Of a DNA stretch of 64,000 bases, positions 8,472 through 17,899 are shown piece by piece (positions within the stretch are counted from its first letter, which is position 1; every line of letters starts with the position of its first letter). The stretch comes from an uncultured Candidatus Entotheonella sp. (lineage in GTDB: Bacteria > Tectomicrobia > Entotheonellia > Entotheonellales > Entotheonellaceae), in NCBI GenBank assembly GCA_951828535.1, contig OX639990.1:359300-423299 (forward strand). The letters are read 5' to 3'. Both the position numbers and the translations under genes were made by a program. Under the pieces are notes generated by a model. The model was given only the letters and a program-made list of their open reading frames with translations, was not told the origin of the DNA and ran no database searches.

Positions 8472-10568
8472 TCAGTCGAGCAGCCATTCGAGGTTATCTT
8501 TCGGTTGCCCTTCAAGCAGTTTCTGCTCGATGACCTCGGACTTATCGGACTGCCCTCGTTTGTGTGCCGTCACCCGGTCGATATCCTCGCGTGTGGCAAT
8601 GATATGCGGGGTCAAGAAGATCAATAAATTGGTCTTCACGTTCTGCCTGCCCGTCTGCCTGAAAAGCCCGCCGAGCAGCGGCAGATTGCTCAGAAAAGGT
8701 ACTCGGGTTTCAGCGTTGTTGCTCGCTTCCTGAATGAGCCCACCAAGCACGATGGTCTGCCCATCGTCCACGATGACCGTTGTCTTTGTTGAACGTTTGG
8801 TCGTCCTCACAGCCCCGACTTCGGCCTCTGAAACAAAACGGGTAATCTCCAGGAATAACTCCGTACGGACCGTACGACCTTGGCTGATTTGCGGTGTCAT
8901 ACGCAGCGTAATGCCCGTATCACGGAATTCGAAGCCGCGGGTCGTTGAAACAACCCCTCCGGATGGCGTGGCTTGGCTCGAGGTCAAAAAGGGCCGTTCC
9001 TCACCAACAACAATTTCGGCCTCTTCATTATCGGTTGTCAGCAAGTTCGGCGTAGCAAGGACGTCGACATCGGTATTACCTTGAAACGCTCGTAAGAGGG
9101 CCGGAATATTGAAAATCTGGTTGCCACCGACTTCTATCGTATTACGTAGCGCGCCGATGAGAAAGCCTGCGGTGCCCGCGGCCAGAGGATTGGCGGTAAG
9201 GGTGTTGAGCACGCCGGTACCGCCGGGACCACTCGATCCGGTTGAGCTGGCGAATACCTGAAAGCCATTGGGATCATCGATGACACGCCACTCCACGCCG
9301 AGCTGGCTGGCCGTATCCAGTGTGACTTCTGCAATTAGGCCTTCGATCAGCACCTGGGCACGGCGAATATCGAGCTTCTGAATAATCTCCTCGATAACCG
9401 CATACGTCTCCGGCTCAGCGGTGATGACAAGGGAATTGGTCGGCTTATCCGCGGTAATCGTGATGTCCGTGGGCGTCGTGCCGGTAGTGGGGCGTCCGGG
9501 CCGCTCCGGTCGTTGCGGTTCTCTGTCTCCCTGCGCCTCCTGCATCCGGGTAATTTCGGACGCCTGCGCCGTCAGCACCTGCGCCAGTTCCTCGGCACTG
9601 GCGTGGGACAGGTAATAGACGTGAATTTTGCCGCGTCCGGCGGGTGTCGGGATGTCCAACTTGGCGATGATGTCATCGGCCACCTCCATGTTGGCGGGTG
9701 TGGCGATCAACACCAGGCTGTTCGTCCGCGTGTCTGCGATGATGGTCGGCCCATCGCCGGGGCTTTGCGGCGATGGGTCGGTCCGCTGCCGTCGCCGCCG
9801 CCGTCGCTCTCCCTGTTCGGCCGGCTGCTGCCCCTCGGCACCGGTGTTGGTCTCCGCCAGACCCTGCAGCGCCGTCTGCAGCGAGCTCGCCAGCTCTCCC
9901 GCATCGGCGTGCCGCAGCGGCGTCACCCGGAATATTTTCGTCGGCGCCTCGATGTCGAGGGCGGCGATGATCTTCTTCAGCCGCGCAATGTTGGATGCCG
10001 CCTCGGTGAGAATCAGCGTGTTCGTCGGTATGTAAGACAGTAAGCTGCTCTCCTTTGACACCAGTGGCGACAGCAGGCCGCGAATCTGGTTCACGTCCGC
10101 GAATTTAAGGGGAATGAGCTGCGTCACAAAAGCGTCGCTACTGGACGGCGAGATGGCGCCTTCTTCATCCGTGGCGGTGGGAATCGGATTGTCCTTGATG
10201 TCGGTGGATGGAATGATCTTGATGATAGGCCCCTGCGGTACGACGGTGAAGCCCTGAATATCCAGGATCGATAGAAAAACCTGGTAGGCCTCGTCGAGGG
10301 TCACCGGCTCGGGGGCAATGAGCGTGATTTTCCCGCGTACATTGTCGTCCACCAGAAAATTCTTGCCTGTCAGCTCGCTCATCAACCTGATTACGTTCAG
10401 AATATCCACATCGCGGAAGTTCAACTGGATCCTACTATCGCTGCTATGTGCCTCGGCCCCGGCGGGGACTTCTTCGTCGTCCAGCCGCGCCGCATGACCC
10501 GAATCGAGCCCTGCCAGCACCGCGCCGGTCAATAACAACCCAAGCACACCGAGCTTGTACGAACGCAT
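8472..10568 (-). CDS. gspD: type II secretion outer-membrane secretin GspD
   Basis: This 698-aa precursor builds the outer-membrane channel. A signal peptide (about residues 1-26, ending HAA) is followed by the N0 domain (QLNFRDVDILNVIRLMSEL), N1-N3 domains with repeated TNTLILTEAASNI and TNSLVLIATPANM-type strands, and the secretin domain with the IEGLIAEV entry and the VILGG-type segment TIVLGGLIQEASNNAETRVPFLS near the C terminus. A low-complexity Gln/Arg/Pro-rich linker (around residues 245-270) is inserted between two N domains. No pilotin-binding S domain is obvious. The start is an ATG 33 bases after the gspC stop. Confidence 0.94.
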   Translation of the reverse strand: MRSYKLGVLGLLLTGAVLAGLDSGHAARLDDEEVPAGAEAHSSDSRIQLNFRDVDILNVIRLMSELTGKNFLVDDNVRGKITLIAPEPVTLDEAYQVFLSILDIQGFTVVPQGPIIKIIPSTDIKDNPIPTATDEEGAISPSSSDAFVTQLIPLKFADVNQIRGLLSPLVSKESSLLSYIPTNTLILTEAASNIARLKKIIAALDIEAPTKIFRVTPLRHADAGELASSLQTALQGLAETNTGAEGQQPAEQGERRRRRRQRTDPSPQSPGDGPTIIADTRTNSLVLIATPANMEVADDIIAKLDIPTPAGRGKIHVYYLSHASAEELAQVLTAQASEITRMQEAQGDREPQRPERPGRPTTGTTPTDITITADKPTNSLVITAEPETYAVIEEIIQKLDIRRAQVLIEGLIAEVTLDTASQLGVEWRVIDDPNGFQVFASSTGSSGPGGTGVLNTLTANPLAAGTAGFLIGALRNTIEVGGNQIFNIPALLRAFQGNTDVDVLATPNLLTTDNEEAEIVVGEERPFLTSSQATPSGGVVSTTRGFEFRDTGITLRMTPQISQGRTVRTELFLEITRFVSEAEVGAVRTTKRSTKTTVIVDDGQTIVLGGLIQEASNNAETRVPFLSNLPLLGGLFRQTGRQNVKTNLLIFLTPHIIATREDIDRVTAHKRGQSDKSEVIEQKLLEGQPKDNLEWLLD

Positions 10569-10601
10569 GGAATCCTCATTCTCAGGACAGATCGTAATCG
10601 G

Positions 10602-11513
10602 CTACCGAATTTCGTAAGTGAGGGTTGTGGGGCTGTTGCGCCGCAGGATTTCCAGCCGCACGGTGGGCTCGCTCTGAATCACCTGATAGGCCCTCAAGGC
10701 TTCTTCTGGAGAGTTGACGTCCAGCCCGTTGACCCGCTGCAACACATCTCCGTTGATCAGGCCGATCCGCTGCAGCAGGCCGGGCCGCAGACGGGTCAGG
10801 CGAAAGCCGCTCGGTTTGCCCTGGATCGAGTGGGGGGTCACGCGAACCTGCCGCGATAACGTTCCGAGATCGGCAAAATGTTCCATGATGAGATCACGCT
10901 TGACGCGCCAGGTCCCTTGATCGATCCGTACGATATCGTCACCCGCCGACCTGTCAGAAGGGGCAGCGGAATCCTCCTGACCATTCCGGCGACGCGGCGC
11001 CGGCGGTGTGTCGGTGGTGTCATTGTCGTACTCGAAACATAGCTTTTCGCGTTGCCGGCGCGTATCGAGCAACACGCACTCGGGACGAATGTCGATGATG
11101 GCTGCCCGCTGCACCACATCGCCGATCTGGTAGAGGTCCTGGGTGCCGCTGCGCTGGAGGTCCTCGATAATGGCATATTGCTGCTGCGGCAAGTCTCCCG
11201 CCACGATGCCGATCAGCCGGAGGCGGAGTCGCGTCGGCTGAACCGATTCTTCGACCGGTTTCTCCTCGACTACCGGCGCCAGATCGCCCGACGGCGGATT
11301 GGCGTTGAACAGGTTGCGTTCGGAAATGATGGCGTAGTCGGCCAAAGTCATGCGTTTGACCGCGGGCGCCGCGGTGCCCGAAACCCGCGCCGGCGGTTGC
11401 ACGTGTGGCACGTTAAGCCGCATCGTGACGTACCCCTTAGCCATGTCGGCAGCCATCACCGCCGCTGCGGTGACGAGAAGCAGATAGGCGAGCCAGAAGT
11501 AGCGCTTCAGCAT
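10602..11513 (-). CDS. gspC: type II secretion protein GspC with PDZ domain
   Basis: This 303-aa inner-membrane protein links the platform to the secretin. It has one membrane helix near the N terminus (about residues 5-23), the homology-region segment ISERNLFNAN plus RLRLIGIVAG that contacts GspD, a charged linker, and a C-terminal PDZ domain (about 220-303, with PSGFRLTRLRPG and INGDVLQRVNG). The ATG at 11513 begins two bases after the stop codon of the TPR gene, and the protein then starts MLKRYFWLAYLLL as expected; a longer in-frame start lies inside the upstream gene. PDZ-type GspC proteins help select substrates. Confidence 0.88.
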   Translation of the reverse strand: MLKRYFWLAYLLLVTAAAVMAADMAKGYVTMRLNVPHVQPPARVSGTAAPAVKRMTLADYAIISERNLFNANPPSGDLAPVVEEKPVEESVQPTRLRLRLIGIVAGDLPQQQYAIIEDLQRSGTQDLYQIGDVVQRAAIIDIRPECVLLDTRRQREKLCFEYDNDTTDTPPAPRRRNGQEDSAAPSDRSAGDDIVRIDQGTWRVKRDLIMEHFADLGTLSRQVRVTPHSIQGKPSGFRLTRLRPGLLQRIGLINGDVLQRVNGLDVNSPEEALRAYQVIQSEPTVRLEILRRNSPTTLTYEIR

Positions 11514-11515
11514 CT

Positions 11516-12322
11516 TCACGGCCCCAGAAGTTGACGAAATTCCGGCGTATTGCGTACCACAGCGAAATCGCTGTCCGTCCTCGCCCAAGCGCGGGCGTCG
11601 GGCTCGATGGCCATGGCCTGCTGCAAGTATGCCGCCGAGCTTTCCACGTTGCCGGTGCGCGCATGCACGCAGGCCAGGTTGTAGTAGGCGAGGCTGTAGG
11701 AACTGTCCAGTCGCAGCACTTCCTGGAAGGCCGCCATGGCATGGTCGTTCATGGTGAGTTGCATGTAGGAGCTTCCGAGGTTGTTGCGGGCTTTGACATC
11801 TAGCGGGTTGAGGGCCAGGGCGGATTGATACATATCGACGGCGCGGTGGTACTCGCCCTCACGGTAGAGCACGTTGCCGCGAGAGATGTAGTCGGCGGCA
11901 TTGGCTGGCGGGGCAGGGCGCCGTGCCGCGGCGACCCGAACGGGGCGGACCGGGGTGACGCTGGCGGTCCTTGGCTGGGCCAGATGCTGTTCGGGTAAGG
12001 GACTGACGACTTGGCGCGCGGGTCTGAAACGTGCGCCTGCTTTCTGGGTTGACTGCACGGGTTGCGGCTGGGGAATCGGACCGGTGGCGGATTGGGTGGG
12101 TTCGACAACAGTCGCGACGTGTGCCGTCGGGCTTATAAGCCAGGCGTGCAGCGTGGCGCCGAGGCTCAAGGCGAACAGCGCGGCCGTGACGATCCACAGC
12201 GCCTGGCCACGCCTGCGAGGCGCACGGACCTCCGCCGATGCGGGCAGGCTCCAGGCTGCGCCCCCTTGCGCCAGTTGCTGCTCGCGCTGCGCCTTTTTCA
12301 GGGCTTGGTTGATGACGCTCAT
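11516..12322 (-). CDS. membrane-anchored TPR protein, MshN/GspB-like
   Basis: The 268-aa protein begins MSVINQALKKAQREQQ, the short conserved N terminus seen in MshN and GspB-type accessory proteins. It has a Pro/Ala-rich cytoplasmic stretch, one membrane helix (about 41-62), a low-complexity linker, and three or so TPR repeats (about 138-245) including ARNNLGSSYMQL and AYYNLACVHARTG. Such proteins support secretin assembly in MSHA pilus or type II systems. It lies between the AAA ATPase gene and gspC with almost no spacing, so it is part of the same operon. The exact partner cannot be stated. Confidence 0.75.
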   Translation of the reverse strand: MSVINQALKKAQREQQLAQGGAAWSLPASAEVRAPRRRGQALWIVTAALFALSLGATLHAWLISPTAHVATVVEPTQSATGPIPQPQPVQSTQKAGARFRPARQVVSPLPEQHLAQPRTASVTPVRPVRVAAARRPAPPANAADYISRGNVLYREGEYHRAVDMYQSALALNPLDVKARNNLGSSYMQLTMNDHAMAAFQEVLRLDSSYSLAYYNLACVHARTGNVESSAAYLQQAMAIEPDARAWARTDSDFAVVRNTPEFRQLLGP

Positions 12323-12337
12323 AAGCGGGGCTCGCTG

Positions 12338-14050
12338 TTACGTGGTCCGTTCCAGGGCTTCGCCGCCGAAATGCAGCAGGGTGATCAGCGTCTGCCACCC
12401 GGCGTAGCCATCGACGGGCAACCAATTGTCGCGCTGAAATCGCTTGACGGCCTGCTTTGTCTGCGTATCGAACAACCCGGAAGGGTTCGCTGGAAAATAC
12501 CCGCTCTGCTTCAACGCGCGCTGTAAGGCTCGCACCTGCTCGCCCTGCATGCCCGGTCGCAGCGTCAGACCCTCATAGGTGTTCGACTCTGCCGTCAGGT
12601 ACAGCGCGCCGTACCACACCCGGCGCAACTCCGACAGGGAGACGGGCGTCAATTCACCTGATTCACGATAAATCAGCACACCGTCCGGCAGTCCGCGCGC
12701 CAGCACCCACAGCACGGCGTGCGGCGCCGACGCATGCGGCAGCACTTCGATGTAACACGGCCGCGAAATGTGCCGCAACTGCGCCAAGCGGGGCTGAAAC
12801 GGCATCACGTCCAGTTCACCCGCGACTGTCCTCAGCAGGGTTCCCCAATCCGTTGACGCTGGGTCCTGCAAGGTCGGCAGCAGCGCCTCGGCGTTCATCT
12901 TGAGGCGCCATAGGGTCTGCGACAATGCCAAGTCGGCCTGAGGTGTCGGTGGCTCGAACTCAGGCGCGGAGACGGCTTCCGTTGGCGGCTCGGCTTCAGG
13001 CGCGTCGGGTATGAATGACGGCGGGCTGCCGTCGGCCACCTGTAACTCAGGCGGCTGAGAGGTCGCCTCCAGGCGCGTTGGCACCGGCTTGGCGGTTGGC
13101 GATGTGAGTCCGGCGCGCACGCCAGGTAGCATCCAGGCGCTGGTGACCAGTCCCAGTAGGGCGCAGCCCGTCAGACTCGCCAGCGCCAGCCGCCCCAACA
13201 GCCGCGTGCGCGGCGTCCTGGCGCCGACCGCTTGCCGACCGCCGTTCAGGTCCCGCACGCTTTGCCGCACGATGGCGCCGTTGATGCACCGTGTTTCGTG
13301 CACAAAGGCTGTCATCAATGCCCGGTCGCACAGCAGGTTGATGCGCCGCGGCAGTCCGCTGCTGTAATGGTAAATCAGCGTCAGGGCACGCCGTGAGAAG
13401 GTGATGCCGTTGGCGCCCGCCGTGGCCCCGGCCACCTGCAGGCGGTGCATGATGTACTTTGTCGTCTCCGCACGGCTGAGTTCGCTGATATGGGACCGCA
13501 CCGCAATCCGCTGGTCCAGTTGCCGCATGCCGGGCAGGGAGAGCCTGTCTCGCAGCTCCGGCTGTCCCACGAGGACGATTTGCAGCAGCTTGCCGCGTGC
13601 CGTCTCCAGATTGGACAGCATGCGCAACTGCTCCAGCACAGTCGACTCAAGGTTCTGTGCCTCGTCAATCACCACCACCGCGTTGCGCCCGGCGCTGAAT
13701 TCCGTCAGCAGATAGGTGTTCAATCTGTCAATCAGGCCGGTATCGGTGGCACCCTCCAGCGCCAGCCCGAAATCCCGGCTGATGGCCTCCAGAAGTTCCG
13801 TCTGGGTCAGGTAGGAATTGAAGATCAGGGCCGTGGAGATCGAGCCGTCGAGTTGCTCCAGCAGCGCCCGGCACAGCACGGTCTTGCCCGCGCCGACCTC
13901 GCCGGTTATCTCGATGAAGCCCTTTCGCTCGTGAATGCCGTACAGCAGGTGGCTGAGCGCTTCTTCATGCTGTGAGCTGAGGAAGAGAAAGCGAGGGTCC
14001 GGCGTCAGATTGAACGGTGGCTCGCGCAGGTTGAAAAAGGGCAGGTACAC
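12338..14050 (-). CDS. ExeA/MshM-type AAA ATPase with peptidoglycan-binding domain
   Basis: The 570-aa protein has an N-terminal AAA_22 ATPase with the family opening FNLREPPFNLTPDPR, Walker A GEVGAGKT (50-57) and Walker B VVVIDEAQ (125-132), a membrane helix (about 284-308), a Pro/Glu-rich linker and a C-terminal peptidoglycan-binding domain (about 500-560, GMQGEQVRALQRALKQSGYF). ExeA with ExeB inserts the secretin through the cell wall in Aeromonas; MshM is the equivalent in MSHA clusters. The start is a GTG, chosen because it matches the family N terminus MYLxFFxLxEPPF. It is the first gene of the secretion operon. Confidence 0.87.
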   Translation of the reverse strand: MYLPFFNLREPPFNLTPDPRFLFLSSQHEEALSHLLYGIHERKGFIEITGEVGAGKTVLCRALLEQLDGSISTALIFNSYLTQTELLEAISRDFGLALEGATDTGLIDRLNTYLLTEFSAGRNAVVVIDEAQNLESTVLEQLRMLSNLETARGKLLQIVLVGQPELRDRLSLPGMRQLDQRIAVRSHISELSRAETTKYIMHRLQVAGATAGANGITFSRRALTLIYHYSSGLPRRINLLCDRALMTAFVHETRCINGAIVRQSVRDLNGGRQAVGARTPRTRLLGRLALASLTGCALLGLVTSAWMLPGVRAGLTSPTAKPVPTRLEATSQPPELQVADGSPPSFIPDAPEAEPPTEAVSAPEFEPPTPQADLALSQTLWRLKMNAEALLPTLQDPASTDWGTLLRTVAGELDVMPFQPRLAQLRHISRPCYIEVLPHASAPHAVLWVLARGLPDGVLIYRESGELTPVSLSELRRVWYGALYLTAESNTYEGLTLRPGMQGEQVRALQRALKQSGYFPANPSGLFDTQTKQAVKRFQRDNWLPVDGYAGWQTLITLLHFGGEALERTT

Positions 14051-14106
14051 GCCGATGTGGCCTTTTCATGGTGTGGCTACTCGTTTAATTCCTTCCTGCT
14101 GCCTAA

Positions 14107-14135
14107 GTAGTAGAGTATCGCTGTGGGTGTGTCAA
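14107..14135 (-). promoter_or_regulatory. candidate promoter of the type II secretion operon
   Basis: On the minus strand a perfect TTGACA (14135-14130) is followed by a 17-base spacer and a weak TACTAC -10 box (14112-14107). It overlaps the last codons of recJ and lies about 60 bases before the GTG start of the ATPase gene. The -10 match is only partial, so the call depends on the -35 box and position. Confidence 0.4.
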
Positions 14136-15871
14136 TGGGGTTGCGGGAGGTGGGGCCGCAAGTCGCGTAACTGCAACTCCAGGGTGCGGCGGTCGCGCCA
14201 GGTATTGATAACCGGGGTGAAGGCGATATCGAATTCGCCACCGCCGGCTGCTACTTCCGCCACGTGGTCGCCCTGCTGAAAGGCGATGGCCTCCCGGCTG
14301 ACGTCGTCCTGCTCAACCCGAAAGCGCGCGTGTTGCCCTTCCTGACCGAGCCGCCGGATAGGTGAGGCGCACCGCACCCCATAGGCCGCAAACACCGGCG
14401 CCGGATTACCTGACCCGTGTGGCGCCAGAGCCGTCAGTTCGCTGACCAGTTTCTCGGTGATATCTGCTAGCAATACAACCGCGTCCAGACCTACCACAGG
14501 CTGCATATCGTCCGGTCCGAGGCGATCGTCGGCATAGCGAATGAAGGCTTCCTGCAGGGCCGGCAAGTGCTCGGCGGCCATGGTCAGACCCGCGGCATAG
14601 CGATGCCCGCCGAACTGCTGCAGCCATTCGGCGCAGTGCTGCAGGCCGTCATACAAATTGAAAGCCGGAATGCTCCGTCCCGAACCCCTGGCGGTGCCGC
14701 TGGTGATTTGCAACAGAAACGTCGGGCGATGGTAGGTTTCGGCGATTCGGGCAGCGACGATGCCCACCACCCCCAGATGCCAATCCGCATCGCCCAGCAC
14801 GATGGCTGCCGGTGGCGTGCCGCCGTATTGTTGCCCGATGCGCTCGTGCACCGCCTGCTCGACGTTCTGTTGCAGCGTGCGGCGCTGCCGGTTCACCGCG
14901 TCGAGCGACGCCGCCAGGTGCTCAGCCACTCCGCTGTCACGGGCTATGAGCAGCTCCAGGCTCTGCGCCGCCGATCCCAGGCGCCCGCTCGCATTCAGCC
15001 GCGGCGCCAACTGAAAACCAACCTCGCCGGCGTTCGCCGTTTTGCCCTGGCGGCCGCTCACCTGACGCAGCGCCTGTAGGCCCGGCTTGAGCGTGTGCGT
15101 CAATTCCTGCAGGCCGTAATGCACAATGACACGATTCTCCCCGCGAATCGGGGTGACGTCCGCGATGGTCCCCAGGGCCACCAGGTCGAGATGCCGTTTG
15201 AGGTTGGGCAGCCGCTCGCGCAGCACCCCGATCTGCCGCATGGAAGCGCGCAGCGCCGTCAGCAGCTTGAACACCAGGCCGACGCCGCACAGGTGCTTGT
15301 TCGGGTAGCCGCACCCCGGCTGGTGCGGGTTCAAAACCGCCAGCGCCGCCGGCAGTGTTTCGGGCGGCTGATGGTGATCCGTGATGATGGTGTCGATGCC
15401 CAACTCGCGCGCCAGGGCCACTTCCGATAGCGCTGTGCTGCCGCAATCGACTGTAATCAGCAGCCGCGTGCCTTGCCGCGATAGCTGGTGCATGGCCTCG
15501 GCGTTCAGCCCATAGCCTTCGCCTTCGCGTTCCGGGATGTAGGACGCCACCCTTAGCCCCAGTTCCTCGAAGAATGTCATCAACAGTGCCGTGGCGGTGA
15601 CCCCGTCGACGTCGTAATCGCCGTACACCGCCATCGGCTCGCCTTGCTGCACCGCGGCCGTAATGCGCCGGACCGCCGCGTCCATGCCGAGGATCTGGTA
15701 GGGGTCATGCAGGTCGTGCAGCGATGGCGTCAGAAACGTCCCGGCTGACGTGGCATCCGTGATGCCGCGATTGATCAGAACCTGGCAGAGCAGGGGAGAT
15801 AGGGAGAGTTCGGTGGCCAGTCGGACCTGGGCGGTGGGATCGGGGGTGGCAACCTGCCATTGCGTCAGCAT
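14132..15871 (-). CDS. recJ: single-stranded-DNA-specific 5'-3' exonuclease RecJ
   Basis: The 579-aa enzyme degrades single-stranded DNA 5' to 3' in recombination and mismatch repair. The DHH phosphoesterase motifs are intact: YGDYDVDG (83-90), VDCG (141-144) and TDHHQPP (164-170). The DHHA1 domain follows, with GSGRSIPAFNLYDGL and FGGHRYAAGLT, then the OB fold. Length is normal for the family. A GAGGGA ribosome site precedes the ATG. It is on the same strand as the secretion genes downstream and the cytochrome gene upstream, but functionally unrelated to either. Confidence 0.95.
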   Translation of the reverse strand: MLTQWQVATPDPTAQVRLATELSLSPLLCQVLINRGITDATSAGTFLTPSLHDLHDPYQILGMDAAVRRITAAVQQGEPMAVYGDYDVDGVTATALLMTFFEELGLRVASYIPEREGEGYGLNAEAMHQLSRQGTRLLITVDCGSTALSEVALARELGIDTIITDHHQPPETLPAALAVLNPHQPGCGYPNKHLCGVGLVFKLLTALRASMRQIGVLRERLPNLKRHLDLVALGTIADVTPIRGENRVIVHYGLQELTHTLKPGLQALRQVSGRQGKTANAGEVGFQLAPRLNASGRLGSAAQSLELLIARDSGVAEHLAASLDAVNRQRRTLQQNVEQAVHERIGQQYGGTPPAAIVLGDADWHLGVVGIVAARIAETYHRPTFLLQITSGTARGSGRSIPAFNLYDGLQHCAEWLQQFGGHRYAAGLTMAAEHLPALQEAFIRYADDRLGPDDMQPVVGLDAVVLLADITEKLVSELTALAPHGSGNPAPVFAAYGVRCASPIRRLGQEGQHARFRVEQDDVSREAIAFQQGDHVAEVAAGGGEFDIAFTPVINTWRDRRTLELQLRDLRPHLPQPH

Positions 15872-15892
15872 GATAGGTTTCCCTCGCCGTTG

Positions 15893-16333
15893 TTATTCGG
15901 TCGCACCCTGGGGTTCCGCTTCCAGCGCATCCCCGCGTTTGGAAGAGGGTGTCAAGAAATCCGAGATCTTTCTGATGAGGCCCCGTTTGGGAAGACCTCG
16001 TTCGGAAACGGCGAAGCGGTTGCCGGCCACGTCGGCGGGGAAGAGGGTCTTGCGGGATTTCATGCCCCAGGCGTTTTCGCCCACCAGATGGCAGGCGCGG
16101 CACTGCGTGGCGGCCGTGTACGGCTCGCGGTCATAGAGGGCTTGCATGCGCGGGGCGTGGTTCGCCGCTTCGAAGGTGCGGTGAATATGGCACGTCTGGC
16201 AATAGGCGGTGATGACCGTGTTGTTCTCTCCCTCGGGCAATTTGCCCTGGAGAGCCAGGTCGAGCGGTTCGGGAATGCAGGCGGTCAACAGGAAAAGGGG
16301 AATGGTAAGACAAAGGAACCAGCGATAAAACAC
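15893..16333 (-). CDS. diheme c-type cytochrome lipoprotein
   Basis: The predicted 146-aa protein has a lipoprotein signal ending in the lipobox LLTAC (Cys19) and two heme-binding motifs, CQTCH (45-49) and CRACH (78-82), so it should be an exported, membrane-tethered diheme cytochrome. The reading frame stays open upstream through a tRNA-Gly gene to an ATG at 16453, but translation from within a tRNA is unlikely. A GTG at 16333 preceded by TGAGG at six bases gives a clean lipoprotein start and is preferred. An electron-transfer role is inferred; the partners are not identifiable here. Confidence 0.7.
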   Translation of the reverse strand: MFYRWFLCLTIPLFLLTACIPEPLDLALQGKLPEGENNTVITAYCQTCHIHRTFEAANHAPRMQALYDREPYTAATQCRACHLVGENAWGMKSRKTLFPADVAGNRFAVSERGLPKRGLIRKISDFLTPSSKRGDALEAEPQGATE

Positions 16334-16374
16334 GCGCGGCCTCAACGGAAAGCGGGGAACGGCAAAAGGAAAGA

Positions 16375-16446
<72 letters not shown>

Positions 16447-16539
16447 TCGGCATGGCGTATGGCGACTTTGACCTTACACAAGTCGCCGGTTCGTGTCAAT
16501 TTGGCGAGCCGTGCACCCGGGTGAAGCGGTATGGGTGTT

Positions 16540-16569
16540 TTGACAGCTTTGCAAGCGGTGGCGTATGAT
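16540..16569 (+). promoter_or_regulatory. sigma-70-type promoter of the LLM oxidoreductase gene
   Basis: TTGACA (16540-16545) and TATGAT (16564-16569) are separated by 18 bases and lie about 65 bases before the ATG of the luciferase-like gene. The -35 is perfect and the -10 matches five of six positions. Confidence 0.6.
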
Positions 16570-16632
16570 GCCCCTCCTGCGGGGCGGTCCCGAGAAGACA
16601 ATGGCAGGCTTTCCAGACAGGAGGCGCTCGTA

Positions 16633-17856
16633 ATGAAAGTGAATTGGTTCCACCTCATGCCCTACCCGTATCTGCCGGACGATTTCAAGGAGAAATACCG
16701 CAGCGTGTGGGTCGACGTGCCCAGTGAATTGTATGACCCGGAAAAGGGACACACCGTTTATAACGATTACCTGGATGAACTGGAATTTGCCGAGCAGTCG
16801 GGCTTCGACGGCTTGTGCGTGAACGAGCACCATGCCAATGCCTATGGCCTGATGCCGTCGCCGAACCTGATGGCCGCGGCGCTGACGCGGCGCACCTCTG
16901 AGGCGGCCTTGGTGGTGCTGGGCAACTCCATCGCGTTGTACAACCCGCCGGTGCGGGTGGCGGAGGAGTTCGCCATGCTCGACGTCATGAGCGGCGGGCG
17001 GCTGGTGGCCGGCTTTCCGGTCGGCAGCTCGATGGATACCAACTACGCCTACGGCGAGGCGCCGGCCTCCCTGCGCGACAAGTACCGCGAGGCGCACGAC
17101 CTGATTATCCAGTCGTGGACGCGCCCCGAGCCGTTCGCCTTCAACGGCAAGCACACCCAATTGCGCTACGTCAACATCTGGCCGCGCCCGCTGCAGAAAC
17201 CGCATCCGCCGATCTGGATTCCCGGCGGTGGCAGCATTGAAACGTGGGATTGGTGCCTGGAACACGATTACTGTTATTGCTACCTGAGCTATTTCGGCTA
17301 CAAACGCGGCAAGAACGTGTTGGACGGCTTCTGGGAGGTGGTGGACCAACGCGGTGTGGATCCCAATCCGTACCGGGTCGGGTTCCTACAGCTTGTGGCG
17401 GTTGCCGATACGGACGCGCAGGCCGAGAAGCTGTACGCGGAGCACGCCGATTATTTCTACAACCGCTGCCTGCACATCTACGAGGGCTTTGCCGACGCGC
17501 CGGGCTATCGCACCGTGGAGACACTGCGCCGGGGTTTCAAGCCGCAGTTCGGCGCCGCGGCCACGCAGGCGCGCGACAAGCTCACCTGGAAGGACTTCGT
17601 GGAGCAGGGCTACGTGATCGGCGGCAGTCCGGAGACTGTGCGGCAGCAGCTGTCGGAAGCCATGCGCGACATGCGCGTCGGGCACCTGATGGTCTTGTGC
17701 CATTTCGGCAGCATGCCGCCGGAATTGACGCGCTACAACACGGAACTGTTCGCCAGGGAAGTGATGCCCCACATGAAGAGCATGTGGAGTGAGTACGAGG
17801 ATCGCTGGTGGCCGGAACCCGCGGCGGAGCGGGCGGTACCGGCGCCCTTGGCGTAA
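16633..17856 (+). CDS. LLM-class flavin-dependent oxidoreductase (luciferase-like)
   Basis: This 407-aa TIM-barrel enzyme belongs to the bacterial luciferase/F420-reductase superfamily. Marks are the N-terminal strand VNWFHLMPYPYLP, the VNEHHANAYGLMPSPNL segment (residues near 70-86), EEFAMLDVMSGGRLVAGFPVG, and RPLQKPHPPIWIPGGGS. The VNEHH motif is typical of the alkanal-monooxygenase branch, which uses FMN; use of F420 cannot be excluded. The ATG follows AGGAGG, and an earlier in-frame start at 16531 overlaps the promoter. It stands alone and ends in a strong terminator. Substrate unknown. Confidence 0.87.
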   Translation: MKVNWFHLMPYPYLPDDFKEKYRSVWVDVPSELYDPEKGHTVYNDYLDELEFAEQSGFDGLCVNEHHANAYGLMPSPNLMAAALTRRTSEAALVVLGNSIALYNPPVRVAEEFAMLDVMSGGRLVAGFPVGSSMDTNYAYGEAPASLRDKYREAHDLIIQSWTRPEPFAFNGKHTQLRYVNIWPRPLQKPHPPIWIPGGGSIETWDWCLEHDYCYCYLSYFGYKRGKNVLDGFWEVVDQRGVDPNPYRVGFLQLVAVADTDAQAEKLYAEHADYFYNRCLHIYEGFADAPGYRTVETLRRGFKPQFGAAATQARDKLTWKDFVEQGYVIGGSPETVRQQLSEAMRDMRVGHLMVLCHFGSMPPELTRYNTELFAREVMPHMKSMWSEYEDRWWPEPAAERAVPAPLA

Positions 17857-17863
17857 CGCTGCG

Positions 17864-17895
17864 CGGGCGGGTTTCCTCAACCCGCCCGATTTTTC
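17864..17895. terminator. bidirectional intrinsic terminator
   Basis: A nine-base perfect stem (17865-17873 with 17879-17887, extended by one C-G pair) encloses a five-base TCCTC loop and is followed by ATTTTT. It lies between the convergent LLM oxidoreductase and SLC13 transporter genes and can serve both. Confidence 0.85.
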
Positions 17896-17899
17896 CCGC

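Noticed and set aside
14132-14180. recJ as part of the secretion operon
   Set aside because: A TTGACA-type promoter lies at the recJ end and the function is unrelated, so a separate unit is more likely.
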